A stretch of 64,000 nt of DNA from Planctomycetota bacterium. GTDB taxonomy: Bacteria > Planctomycetota > UBA1135 > UBA2386. Under the pieces are notes generated by a model. The model had not been told where the DNA came from, did not search any database, and was given only the letters and a program-made list of their open reading frames with translations. The position numbers were made by a program, and so were the translations under genes. Below are positions 36,443-45,225 of this stretch, piece by piece. Numbering within the stretch: the first letter of the stretch is position 1; each line of letters begins with the position of its first letter. The stretch covers positions 1,263,001 through 1,327,000 of the forward strand of contig JADJWQ010000002.1 in the NCBI GenBank assembly GCA_016716265.1, written 5' to 3'.

Positions 36443-37519
36443 GTGCGCCATCTCCCCTCGGTTCTCGCCATCGCCGCGCTCGCGGCCAGCGCGCCGGCCC
36501 AGCTCGCCAGCTACTCGCAGTTCGGCAGCGGCTGCGGCGGCACCGGTGCGTCGAGCTACTACGAGCTGTTCAACGGCGGCAACTTCGACCTGTCGAATCT
36601 GACGCCCGGCATCCTGCACCTGTGGAACGGCACGACCTACGCGGTCGTTCCCGCCGCCGGGCCGATGTACATGCCGACCGGGACCCCGATCACGTTCGGC
36701 GACGACCAGGTCCAGACGATCTCGCTGCCGTTCCCGGTGCCGACGACGGTGGGAACGATCAACTCGATCGACGTCTGCTCCAATGGCTACATCTGGTTGC
36801 AGACCAACCCGACAGCCGACTACACGCCGAGCGTAGGAGAGTTCCTCTCGCAGGGGCCCCGCTTCTGCGCGGCCTGGCACGACCTCAATCCGTCGTCGTC
36901 CGGCGGCGGTGCGATGTACGCCGAGACCGATCCGGCGACCGGCAAGTTCGTCGTCTGCTGGGAGAACGTCCCCGAGTATCCCGCGACCGGCGCGAACACC
37001 TTGCAGGTCGCGTTCGACCCGTCCGGCAACGTCGAGTTCCGCTACGGCAACTGCACGTTCGCCGGGACGGGCCTGGTCGGCTACTCGCCGGGCAACAACG
37101 GCGCGGACCCGGGCCCGATGGACATCTCGGCGATCACCGGCTTCTCGCTCGGCACCGGGATCCCGCACCTGGCCCTGGTCCCGGTGACGCGTCCGGTGAT
37201 CGGCCAGACCGCGATCTCGCAGACGCGCTACATCCGCCCCGGCTCGCTGTCGGGGGTCGCCCGCTACGGCGTCCGGGCTCCGAGCCCGATCTCGCTCGCC
37301 GGCATCGGCGCGCCCGGCTGTGACCTGCTGGTGCCAGGGCTCGCCGGCGTGCCGTTCGCGACCGCCGGCACGGCTGCGAACAACCCGTTGCCGATCCCGC
37401 AGATCCCCGGCATCGCCGGCGTCGTGCTCGACATGCAGTCGATCGTGCTCAGCCCCGCCGCCAACGCGCTGGGCGTGGCGCTGTCGAACGGCGTGAGCTA
37501 CACCATCAACGTGAACTGA
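36443..37519 (+). CDS. Secreted planctomycete-type protein, paralogue 3 (short form)
   Basis: A 358-residue secreted protein with a signal peptide (LPSVLAIAALAASAPAQ). It lacks the N-terminal domain of paralogues 1 and 2 and begins with GSGCGGTGASSYYELF. It retains DLNPSSSGGGAMY, VPEYPATGANTLQVAF, SPGNNGADPGPMDIS and a terminal GAPGC domain. The GTG at 36443 is chosen because it directly precedes the signal peptide and has a GAGGA site 6 bp upstream; a TTG at 36401 would add 14 unlikely residues. Function unknown. Confidence 0.75.
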   Translation: MRHLPSVLAIAALAASAPAQLASYSQFGSGCGGTGASSYYELFNGGNFDLSNLTPGILHLWNGTTYAVVPAAGPMYMPTGTPITFGDDQVQTISLPFPVPTTVGTINSIDVCSNGYIWLQTNPTADYTPSVGEFLSQGPRFCAAWHDLNPSSSGGGAMYAETDPATGKFVVCWENVPEYPATGANTLQVAFDPSGNVEFRYGNCTFAGTGLVGYSPGNNGADPGPMDISAITGFSLGTGIPHLALVPVTRPVIGQTAISQTRYIRPGSLSGVARYGVRAPSPISLAGIGAPGCDLLVPGLAGVPFATAGTAANNPLPIPQIPGIAGVVLDMQSIVLSPAANALGVALSNGVSYTINVN

Positions 37520-37553
37520 CGCCGCGACTCGCGGCACCTCCGACATGCTCTGA

Positions 37554-37724
37554 GTGATCCAGCAGCAGGGCAGGCGTGGCCTCGCCTTCACCGCCCTGGC
37601 GGCCGGCGGCATCCTCGCCGCGGATGCGGCGCTGCGCGGCCGACCGCTGCCCTGGCCGGCCCTCGCGTTGCTCGGCATCGTGACGGCGATCGGCCTGCTC
37701 TGGCCACGGCGGAAGCGCTGCTGA
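37554..37724 (+). CDS. Small two-helix membrane protein (putative)
   Basis: A 56-codon reading frame from GTG 37554 to a TGA at 37722. The product would have two hydrophobic segments (LAFTALAAGGILAADAAL and PALALLGIVTAIGLLW) ending in a basic PRRKRC tail. Codon use is typical of the region. An in-frame stop directly precedes the GTG, and no clear ribosome site is seen. It lies between secreted paralogue 3 and the threonine dehydrogenase gene. Confidence 0.45.
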   Translation: MIQQQGRRGLAFTALAAGGILAADAALRGRPLPWPALALLGIVTAIGLLWPRRKRC

Positions 37725-37803
37725 TCGGATCGGCTCGCGCGCGCGACCACCGCGCGCGGATGCCCGGGTTGCGCCGTGGCGCCGCGCCGGCCCGGGCGCT
37801 CAA

Positions 37804-38877
37804 ATGGCCGGCATGTCGAGCACGGAGGCCGGTTCCTTCCCCTCGGTCCAAGGCAGTCGGCGCAGCAGCGCGGTCCTGATCACCGGCGCTGGCGGCGAGG
37901 TCGGGCACGGCCTGATCCGTGCCCTGCACGACCGCGGCCGCCGCGACATCGTCGCGATCGACCTGCGCGACCTCGATCCCGACATCCGCGCGATGTGCAT
38001 GCAGACCGTCGTCGGCGACATCTGCGACGCGATGCTGCTCGGACGGCTGTTGGCGATGTTCGAGCTGCGTGAGATCTACCACCTCGCTGCACTGCTGTCG
38101 ACGCGCGCCGAGTTCACGCCGGAGACCGCACACGACGTCAACGTCGGTGGGACGCTCGGCCTCCTGCGCCTCGCGGCCGAGCAGGCGCGCAGCCACGGCC
38201 AGCCGGTCAAGTTCGTGTTCCCGAGCTCCATTGCAGCGCACGGGCTGCCGGACCTCGCGACGAAGACGGCGGCGGGCACGATCCGCTGGGACCAGCACCT
38301 GACGCCGACCACGATGTACGGCTGCAACAAGCTCGCCTGCGAGCACCTCGGCCGCTACTACATGCACCACTACCGGCAGCTCGCGAAGGACCGCGTCCCC
38401 GACCTCGTCGACTTCCGCTGCCTGCGCTACCCCGGGTTGATCAGCGCCGACACCGTGCCGTCGGGTGGCACCAGCGACTACGGGCCGGAGATGATCCACG
38501 CGGCAGCACGCGGCGAGCACTACGCCTGCTTCGTGCGCGAGGACACCCGCATCCCGTTCCTGACGATGCCGGACGCGATCGACGCCACGCTGCAGCTCGC
38601 CGACATCGACCGCCGCAAGCTGAGCACGCCGATCTACAACCTCACCGCGTTCAGCCCGACCGCCGGCGAGTTCGCGGCGCTCGTGCGCGAGCACTTCCCG
38701 GCCGCCGATATCACGTTCGAGCCCGACCTGCAGCGCCAGGCGATCGTCGACTCGTGGCCGGTCGACGTCGACGATGCCCCGGCGCGCCGCGACTTCGGCT
38801 TCGCGCCCAAGCACGATCTCGACAGCGCCTTCCGCGACTACCTCGTGCCGCGCATCCGCGCACGCTACGCGCGGTGA
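37804..38877 (+). CDS. tdh: L-threonine 3-dehydrogenase, short-chain (SDR/epimerase) type
   Basis: Oxidises L-threonine to 2-amino-3-ketobutyrate with NAD+. The 357-residue protein is of the extended SDR kind, not the zinc-dependent MDR kind. It has the nucleotide-binding ITGAGGEVGHGL, the YxxxK of MYGCNKLACEHL, and FRCLRYPGLISADTVPSGGT, a signature shared with eukaryotic TDH and the bacterial SDR-type enzymes. The next gene overlaps by GTGA and encodes a threonine/serine dehydratase, so threonine breakdown is the likely shared role. NAD-dependent epimerase is the general fallback. Confidence 0.85.
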   Translation: MAGMSSTEAGSFPSVQGSRRSSAVLITGAGGEVGHGLIRALHDRGRRDIVAIDLRDLDPDIRAMCMQTVVGDICDAMLLGRLLAMFELREIYHLAALLSTRAEFTPETAHDVNVGGTLGLLRLAAEQARSHGQPVKFVFPSSIAAHGLPDLATKTAAGTIRWDQHLTPTTMYGCNKLACEHLGRYYMHHYRQLAKDRVPDLVDFRCLRYPGLISADTVPSGGTSDYGPEMIHAAARGEHYACFVREDTRIPFLTMPDAIDATLQLADIDRRKLSTPIYNLTAFSPTAGEFAALVREHFPAADITFEPDLQRQAIVDSWPVDVDDAPARRDFGFAPKHDLDSAFRDYLVPRIRARYAR

Positions 38878-39905
38878 ACGCGGACCGCACCCGCGCGCCG
38901 GCCGCCACCGAGCCGCCGTTCGACCTCGCGGCGATCCGCGCCAACCGCGAGCGGCTCGGCGCGCTCGTCAAGACGACGCCGGTATGGCGTTGGGACACCG
39001 ACGTCACGCGACGGCGCTTCGGCGACCGCGTCGAGCTGTTCGTCAAGCTCGAGCTCTGGCAGCACACCGGCAGCTTCAAGCCGCGCGGCGCGCTGACCGT
39101 CATGCAGCAGCTCGACGCCGCGGCGCTCCAGCGCGGCGTGACCGCCTTCAGCGCCGGCAACCACGCGCTCGCCGTCGCCTACGCGGCGCGCTGCCTCGGT
39201 ACGTCGGCGAAGGTCGTGATGCCGGCGACCGCGAACCCCGGCCGGATCGCCGCGGTGCGCGCCGCCGGGACCGAGGTGGTCCTGGTGCCCACCGTGCACG
39301 CGGCGCGCGACGAGGTCGAGCGGATCGCAGCGACCGAGGCCCGCAGCTTCGTGCACCCGTTCGAGGGGCCGGGCATCGCGCTCGGCACCGCGACGCTCGG
39401 GCTCGAGCTCGCCGAGCAGGTCGACGGGCTGGACGCGGTCATCGTGCCGATCGGCGGTGGCGGCCTGTGTGCCGGAGTCGCGACCGCGCTCGCGCTGGCG
39501 CAGCCGAGCTGTCGCGTGATCGGCGTCGAGCCGCGCGGCGCCGACACGATGCACCGCAGCTTCGCGGCCGGCTCGCCGCAGGCGATCGACGCGGTCCGCA
39601 CGATCGCGGACAGCCTCGGCGCGCCGCGCGCCGAGCCGTACTCCTTCGCGCTGTGCCGCCGCGCGGTCGCCGAGCTCGCCGCGGTCGACGATGCCGACCT
39701 CGCCGCGGCCATGCGACTCCTGTTCCAGGACCTGAAGCTCGCGGTCGAGCCCGCCGGCGCCGCGACGACGGCCGCCGCGTTCGGACCGCTGGGCGACGCG
39801 CTGAGCGGTCGCGTCGCGCTGATCCTGTGCGGCGCCAACACCGACGTCGCGTCGTTCTTCGCGCAGGTCGACCGCAGCGCGACGCCGCGCTGGCTCGGCG
39901 CCTGA
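38874..39905 (+). CDS. Threonine/serine dehydratase (PLP-dependent)
   Basis: A 343-residue type-II PLP enzyme. The Schiff-base Lys is in SFKPRGAL, PLP-phosphate binding in PIGGGGLCAG, and VKLELWQHTGSFKPRGA matches threonine dehydratase/serine racemase. It converts threonine to 2-oxobutyrate or serine to pyruvate. There is no C-terminal ACT regulatory domain, so it is the catabolic or short form. The start GTG 38874 overlaps the tdh stop; translational coupling is likely. Two routes of threonine breakdown thus share a transcript. Confidence 0.88.
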   Translation: MNADRTRAPAATEPPFDLAAIRANRERLGALVKTTPVWRWDTDVTRRRFGDRVELFVKLELWQHTGSFKPRGALTVMQQLDAAALQRGVTAFSAGNHALAVAYAARCLGTSAKVVMPATANPGRIAAVRAAGTEVVLVPTVHAARDEVERIAATEARSFVHPFEGPGIALGTATLGLELAEQVDGLDAVIVPIGGGGLCAGVATALALAQPSCRVIGVEPRGADTMHRSFAAGSPQAIDAVRTIADSLGAPRAEPYSFALCRRAVAELAAVDDADLAAAMRLLFQDLKLAVEPAGAATTAAAFGPLGDALSGRVALILCGANTDVASFFAQVDRSATPRWLGA

Positions 39906-39938
39906 TCCGCTCGCTGGCGGGGCGAGGTGAGCCCGCGG

Positions 39939-40949
39939 TCACTCGACGAGCTTCGCACGCACGCGCTCGAGCAGGCGCTTCGTCGCCAGGATGCCGTCCT
40001 CCTCGCCGAGGCCGTCGCCCTCGAACTCGACGCCGACGAAGCCACGGTAGCCGGCGTCGACGACGACCCGCAGCATCCGCAGGTAGTCGATCGTCGTCTC
40101 CTCGCCGCGGTCGTCGAACGCGTAGCTCTTCGCACTGACGGCCTTCGCGAACGGCATCAGCTCGGCGACCCCGCGGTAGCGGTCGTACTCCTCGTCCGGT
40201 CCGACGCGGAAGTTGCCGAAGTCCGGCAGCGTGCCGCAGCGCTCGTGGTCGACGAGCCGCATGACGCCGGCGAGCCACGCACCGTTCGACGACAGGCCGC
40301 CGTGGTTCTCGACGATCACGTTCAGGCCGAGCTCCGCCGCGTGCTCTGTGAGCCGCCGCAGGCCGTCCGCCGCGAGCTTCTGCTGCTCCTCGAAGCTGCC
40401 CGAGCTCTCCGCGTTCACGCGGATCGAGTGGCAGCCGAGCACCTTCGCGGCGGCGAGCCACGGCCGGTGTCGCTCGACGGTGCGCTCGCGGCGCGCCGCG
40501 TCCGCGTGACCGAGCGCGCCGAGCCCGTCGCACATGATCAGCAGGCTGCGGACGCCGGCGTCGTCGGCCGCCTTGCGCAGCTCGGCGACGTAGCGTTCGT
40601 CGCGCACCTGCTCGAGGAAGAAGCTGTTGACGTACTCGATCCCCTCGAACCCGAGCCGCGCGGCGAGCGCCGCGAAGCCCAGGTTGTCGAGCCGCGGCTC
40701 GGCCTCCCCGCGCAGCCGCCGGTGCAGCGACCATTGCGCCAGCGAGATCCGGAACAGCGGCGCGTCGGCCGCGCGCCGGGTCTCCGTGGCGGACTCCTGG
40801 GCCGGCGTCGCGGCCGGCTCCACCGCCGGTCGCGCCGGTCGCACCGGCTCCTGCGGCTCGCGGCTGCCGCCCGGCCGTGCGGCGAACGGGAGTCCGAGGG
40901 CGGCTACCGAGGTAGCCAGGAAGCGGCGGCGATCGAGGTCCGGTGCCAA
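39939..40949 (-). CDS. Sugar phosphate isomerase/epimerase-like TIM barrel, Tat-exported
   Basis: A 336-residue protein of the xylose isomerase-like TIM-barrel family (hydroxypyruvate isomerase/AP endonuclease 2 fold). The N-terminus has a twin-arginine signal, RRRFLATSVAALGLPFA. The mature protein has LSLAQWSLHRRL-type strand 1, IVENHGGLSSNGAWL (metal-binding region), TLPDFGNF and FVGVEFEGDG. Planctomycetes encode many such Tat-exported proteins, generally near sugar dehydrogenases. Substrate unknown. It converges with the dehydratase gene and is divergent from the following secreted-protein gene. Confidence 0.85.
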   Translation of the reverse strand: MAPDLDRRRFLATSVAALGLPFAARPGGSREPQEPVRPARPAVEPAATPAQESATETRRAADAPLFRISLAQWSLHRRLRGEAEPRLDNLGFAALAARLGFEGIEYVNSFFLEQVRDERYVAELRKAADDAGVRSLLIMCDGLGALGHADAARRERTVERHRPWLAAAKVLGCHSIRVNAESSGSFEEQQKLAADGLRRLTEHAAELGLNVIVENHGGLSSNGAWLAGVMRLVDHERCGTLPDFGNFRVGPDEEYDRYRGVAELMPFAKAVSAKSYAFDDRGEETTIDYLRMLRVVVDAGYRGFVGVEFEGDGLGEEDGILATKRLLERVRAKLVE

Positions 40950-41067
40950 GCGGGGCGACTCCGTGCGAGGGAAGCCCGCGACGTTAGTCGGGCGCCCCGC
41001 GGGGATCCACCCGAGCGCGACCCGGGGCCGCGGCGGAGGACCCTTGGCCGCACCGGACCCCGCCCCG

Positions 41068-43440
41068 ATGATCGACGCGATGCGCCCGACGCTGCTACCC
41101 CTCGCGGCGGCGGTCCTGGCCGCCGTCGTCGGCCCGGCCGCCCAGGCCCAGGCTCCGGTCCGCGACCGGCTGGAGGGCTGGCAGCTGCCGCTGCGCGGCT
41201 GTGCCCAGTACGAGCGCCGCGCGCAGCCGCTCGTCGTCGCCCCGCCCGAGGTCGAACGCGACGCCGCGCTCCGCCACGTCGTGCGCGCGGCCGATCAGGG
41301 TGGTCACCTCTGGCGCTACCGCGTGTTCGACGCTGGCCTCGGCGCGGACGGCTGGCAGGACGCGGACTACGACGACGCGGGCTGGCAATCGGGACGCACC
41401 CCGTTCGGCGACCGCTGGCAGCGCACCGCATGGCCGGCGAACCAGCGCTATCTCGACGTGCGCGCCGAGTTCCAGATGCCGCGCCGCGGGCCGAAGGCCG
41501 CGGTGCTGCTCATCGGGCACGACGATCTCTGCGACGTCTACCTGAACGGCGTCGAGATCTACCGCGGCGACCGCTTCCTGCTCGACCAGTGGGTCGCGCT
41601 CGACGAGGGTGCGCTCGAGGCGTTCGTCGCCGGGCGCAACGTGCTCGCGGTGCGCGTCGAGAACACCGGCGGCGCGTCGCACTTCGACCTCGGCCTGACC
41701 GTCTGCGAGCGGAGCTTCCGCGACCCGGTGCAGGCCGTGAACCTCGTCAAGAGTCGCATCGACGGCGCGCGGCGTCTGCGCGACGGCCTGTTCCCCGCGT
41801 TCCGCTCCCCGCCCTTACTGTGCGAGGGTCAGCTCGACGCGAGCCACGAGCGCATCGCGCTCCCGCCGATCGACCTGCGCGACCTCGCAGCGTTCGTGGC
41901 GTTCGACCTCGGTCGTGGCATCCTCGCGCACCCGGTCGACGGCGAGCTGCCCCGCACCTGGCGCTTCGGCGACGTGCAGTTCAAGGGGCGCGCGACCGAG
42001 GCCGACGCGGACGGCAATCAGCGCATCGAGGTCGACCTGCGCTCGCGCATGCCCGACCGCCGCGACGACGAGCCGCGCTTCGTCGAGGGCTACGTGCAGC
42101 CCCAGTACACGCACGAGCTCGACGCGCACCTCGTGATCGACCGCCGGCTCGACGTCCAGCTCGGCGTCGTGACGTCGTTCCGCAGCGAGCTGACCGGTGA
42201 GTTCGCGCCGCGCGAGGGCGAGCTGACGGGCACTTCGTTCCAGCTCGGCCAGCACGAGGATTGGACGCTGACCGACGTGCGCCCGAACCGCGACACGTGG
42301 TTCAACGAAGCGGTGCTCGACGCCATCCATCGGGGCGCCGACAAGCTGAAGGCCGAGATCCGCGATCCCGACGGCCGCGAGCTCCGCAACGAGCCGACCG
42401 GCGATCGCACCTACAACACCGGCCGGCTCGCCCTCGCGCTGCTCGCGCTGCTCCACGCCGAGGTGCCGCCGGACGACCCCGTCGTCGCGAGGGGCCTGGA
42501 CGAGCTGCGTCGCCGCCGCCTCTACGACACCTACGCGACCGCCCATGCGATCATGGCGATCGAGCGCCTCTACGCGCCGCGCGGTGAGTACGAGTCGCTG
42601 CACGCCGGGACCATCGACCGCCCCTACAAGCGCGCGCCCTCTGAGGCCGACCGCGCGTTGCTGCAGGAATGGACGAACATCCTGCTCAACAACGTCGACA
42701 CGCGCGTCGACGCGGGCTACCTGCTCCGCTTCAACTACACCCGCGGCGGACGCTACGACCATTCGGTCAATCAGTACGGTCTGCTCGGTCTCTACTCCGC
42801 GCACCTCTGCGGCATCGCGATCCCGTCCACGGTCTGGGAGGGGGCCGCGAACCACCTGATCGACGACCAGCAGAAGCCCACCGGGCGGCGCAAGCTGACC
42901 CTGTCGACCTACCGGCAATGGGAGGAGGAGCGCCGCGGCGGCACGACGACCGCCGGCGAGCGCACGACGCGCATCGCGGGCTGGGGCTACCAGGGGCCGA
43001 AGAGCAACGGCATCGACCTGCCGGTCTACGGCTCGATGACCTGTGCCGGCATCGCCGGACTGACGATCTGCCTCGCCGGTCTGCGCGACTGCGACGTGAC
43101 GCGCGCGAAGCTGACGTCGTCCGCCGAGGAGTCGATCCGGATGGGCTTCGCGTGGCTCGCGGAGCACTTCACCGTGCACTCGAACGCGCTGCGCTACCAG
43201 CAGCCGTACTTCTGGGTCTACTACTACCTCTACGGCCTCGAGCGCGCCTGTGAGCTGTCGGGCGTCGCGCTGCTCGACGGCCGCGACTGGTACTACGAGG
43301 GCGCGCTGACGCTCATCGCACAGCAACACCCCGACGGCGGCTGGCCGGACGACATGTATCCGGACCAGATGGTGGTGCGCACGGCGATGGCGGTGCTGTT
43401 CCTCAAGAAGGCCTCGATGCCCGTCTACACCCAGCGGTGA
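41068..43440 (+). CDS. Secreted protein with a galactose-binding-like domain and a terpenoid-cyclase-like toroid
   Basis: A 790-residue secreted protein. The signal peptide spans MRPTLLPLAAAVLAAVVGPAAQA; ATG 41068 (MIDAMRP) and ATG 41080 are both possible starts. Residues ~75-215 form a beta-sandwich like the sugar-binding domain of GH2 enzymes (DADYDDAGWQSGRTPFGD, VYLNGVEIYRGDR, NVLAVRVENTGG). The C-terminal half (about 440-790) has alternating alpha helices like a squalene-hopene/prenyltransferase alpha-toroid (DTYATAHAIMAIERLYAP, YDHSVNQYGLLGLYSAHLCG, QHPDGGWPDDMYPDQMVVRT). Planctomycetes have many proteins of this type; activity unknown. The ion channel gene overlaps its stop. Confidence 0.7.
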   Translation: MIDAMRPTLLPLAAAVLAAVVGPAAQAQAPVRDRLEGWQLPLRGCAQYERRAQPLVVAPPEVERDAALRHVVRAADQGGHLWRYRVFDAGLGADGWQDADYDDAGWQSGRTPFGDRWQRTAWPANQRYLDVRAEFQMPRRGPKAAVLLIGHDDLCDVYLNGVEIYRGDRFLLDQWVALDEGALEAFVAGRNVLAVRVENTGGASHFDLGLTVCERSFRDPVQAVNLVKSRIDGARRLRDGLFPAFRSPPLLCEGQLDASHERIALPPIDLRDLAAFVAFDLGRGILAHPVDGELPRTWRFGDVQFKGRATEADADGNQRIEVDLRSRMPDRRDDEPRFVEGYVQPQYTHELDAHLVIDRRLDVQLGVVTSFRSELTGEFAPREGELTGTSFQLGQHEDWTLTDVRPNRDTWFNEAVLDAIHRGADKLKAEIRDPDGRELRNEPTGDRTYNTGRLALALLALLHAEVPPDDPVVARGLDELRRRRLYDTYATAHAIMAIERLYAPRGEYESLHAGTIDRPYKRAPSEADRALLQEWTNILLNNVDTRVDAGYLLRFNYTRGGRYDHSVNQYGLLGLYSAHLCGIAIPSTVWEGAANHLIDDQQKPTGRRKLTLSTYRQWEEERRGGTTTAGERTTRIAGWGYQGPKSNGIDLPVYGSMTCAGIAGLTICLAGLRDCDVTRAKLTSSAEESIRMGFAWLAEHFTVHSNALRYQQPYFWVYYYLYGLERACELSGVALLDGRDWYYEGALTLIAQQHPDGGWPDDMYPDQMVVRTAMAVLFLKKASMPVYTQR

Positions 43441-44360
43441 ACGAAGACCCTCCTGCCACTCGCCCCGCCCTCCGCGCCCGCGTCCAAGCGCTCCTGGAGC
43501 CCGGCCCCGAGCCGGGTCGCGCCGCGAGCGTGCTCGCGGCCGTCATCACCGGTCTGATCCTCGCCAACGTCCTCGCGATCGTCGCCGCGAGCGCCGAGCC
43601 ACCGCACGTCCCGCTGCCACGGCTGTACGTGTGGTTCGAGGTCGTGTCGGTCTGCGTGTTCGGACTCGAGTACGCGCTCCGCTGGTGGAGCGCACCCGAC
43701 GATCCGCGCTTCGCGCACCGCGCCCTCCCACGGCTGCGTTGGGCGCTCACGCCGATGGCGTTGATCGACCTGTTCGCGATCCTGCCGTTCTTCGCCGAGC
43801 TGATCGTGCACGCCCACGGGCTCGACCTGCGCATCCTGCGCCTGCTGCGCCTGCTACGCATCGCCCGCGTCGCCAAGCTCGGCCGCTACTCGCAGGGCCT
43901 GCAGGCCCTCGGCCAGGCGTTCTGGTCGCGCCGCGCCGAGCTCGCGTCGTCCGTGTTGGTGCTCGTGCTGCTGCTGCTCGTCACGTCGACGCTCGTCTAC
44001 ATGACCGAGCGCGACGCCCAGCCGGAGGCGTTCGGCTCGATCCCGAAGGCCATGTGGTGGGGCGTCGCGACGCTGACGACGGTCGGCTACGGCGACGTCG
44101 TGCCGGTCACGCCGCTCGGCCGCGTGCTCGGCGCCGGCATCGCCGTCCTCGGCATCGGCGTGTTCGCCCTGCCGGCCGGCATCCTCAGCGCGGCGCTGCA
44201 CGACGAGCTCGGCCGGCGCCGGCGCCGTGCGAGGCAGGAGCAGCCGGCCGCCGCGCCGCCGCCCGCGCCGTTGCCGATCAGCTACTGCCCGCACTGCGGG
44301 CACGCGCTGCACCAGGAGGTCACCCCTCCGCCCGCAGCACGTCCGGATTCCACGCCGTGA
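43437..44360 (+). CDS. Voltage-gated-type potassium channel with a C-terminal zinc ribbon
   Basis: A 307-residue ion channel subunit with six hydrophobic segments. The S4-like segment is RILRLLRLLRIARVAKLGRY, with regularly spaced Arg. The pore loop has the K+ selectivity filter TTVGYGD. The C-terminus adds a short tail with CPHCGHAL, which looks like half of a zinc ribbon. The start GTG overlaps the upstream stop (GTGA), so it is translated with the secreted galactose-binding-like protein. Its stop is inside the region facing the histidine-phosphatase gene, the two 3' ends overlapping by about 41 bp. Confidence 0.88.
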   Translation: MNEDPPATRPALRARVQALLEPGPEPGRAASVLAAVITGLILANVLAIVAASAEPPHVPLPRLYVWFEVVSVCVFGLEYALRWWSAPDDPRFAHRALPRLRWALTPMALIDLFAILPFFAELIVHAHGLDLRILRLLRLLRIARVAKLGRYSQGLQALGQAFWSRRAELASSVLVLVLLLLVTSTLVYMTERDAQPEAFGSIPKAMWWGVATLTTVGYGDVVPVTPLGRVLGAGIAVLGIGVFALPAGILSAALHDELGRRRRRARQEQPAAAPPPAPLPISYCPHCGHALHQEVTPPPAARPDSTP

Positions 44361-44952
44361 TGCGGATGCCGTTCGCGTAGATGTCGACGATCCCCAGGCC
44401 TGCCGGGGGAAGCTGCAGGCACACCGCGCGCGACAGCCGCATGCCGAGCATCGCGGCCACCAGACCGGTGACCACGGCACCCGATGCAACGACGGCGACG
44501 GTCCGGCCGATCAGCTCGTCGCGGTGATCACTCCACCAGTCGAGCACCCGCTCGATCGCCTGCCCGAGGCTCTCGCCATCCGGTGCCGCGACCTCGCCGA
44601 AGTCGGTGAAGAAGTCCCGCACGCGATCGGGATCCTCCCGGGCGATCGCCTCCCACGACCGCCCCTCCCACTGCCCGAGGCTCTGATCGCGCAGCCGCGG
44701 ATCGGTGCGACACTCGATCCCCTTGGCGATCGCCAGGGCGCTCGCAGCGTCCGCACACTGCGGCTGGTCGCTGGCGAACGCGGCGTCGATGGGCAGCTCC
44801 TGCACGAGCTCGAGCCAGCGCAGGATCGCCCGCTCACCGCGGCGGCCGAGCCGGGCGTGGCCGGCGCCGATCGCGCGGCCGGCGTCGTCCGGTGCCAGCT
44901 CCGGGTGGCGGAACAGCAGCAGTCGGCAGAAGTCCTCGGGGGCATCGAGCAC
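44320..44952 (-). CDS. Histidine phosphatase (phosphoglycerate mutase-like), probably impaired
   Basis: A 210-residue protein of the histidine phosphatase superfamily. The phospho-accepting His is in FRHPEL (usually RHGE), and LGQWEGRSWEAI is a good family match. The second active-site His, normally in VSHGG, is replaced: the strand reads VAVVASGAVVTG. It may therefore be inactive or unusual. The start is uncertain; GTG 44952 fits the family N-terminus, and no better in-frame start occurs upstream. It is divergent from the KaiC-like gene and overlaps the channel gene at the 3' end. Confidence 0.7.
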   Translation of the reverse strand: MLDAPEDFCRLLLFRHPELAPDDAGRAIGAGHARLGRRGERAILRWLELVQELPIDAAFASDQPQCADAASALAIAKGIECRTDPRLRDQSLGQWEGRSWEAIAREDPDRVRDFFTDFGEVAAPDGESLGQAIERVLDWWSDHRDELIGRTVAVVASGAVVTGLVAAMLGMRLSRAVCLQLPPAGLGIVDIYANGIRITAWNPDVLRAEG

Positions 44953-45225
44953 GCCGCCAGCCTGCGCCGCGGCCGCGGCCGGCGCAACCGGGAACCGCGC
45001 AGTCGCGCGCGCCGATCGGACGATCCCGACGTTGGCATCCCCCGCCCCGGACGGGGATGATGACCGGCTGTCCCAGCCCGGAACCCTCGCGTCTCTGCCA
45101 ACCTGCGCGCCCCCTCGCGCGCGCTCCCGCACCCCCGCGGCCGACTCGTCGCCGCGCCGGTCCGGGCCTGGTCGGGGCGCGCCGATCGCTCCGGGCTGGC
45201 TGTCGATGCCCGCGGAGGGCCCCTC
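44953..45225. promoter_or_regulatory. Divergent intergenic region, histidine phosphatase / KaiC-like
   Basis: 273 bp with no gene. A GGAGGG ribosome-binding site at about 45213-45218 precedes the TTG start of the KaiC-like gene. No clear -10/-35 pair was found. Confidence 0.4.
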
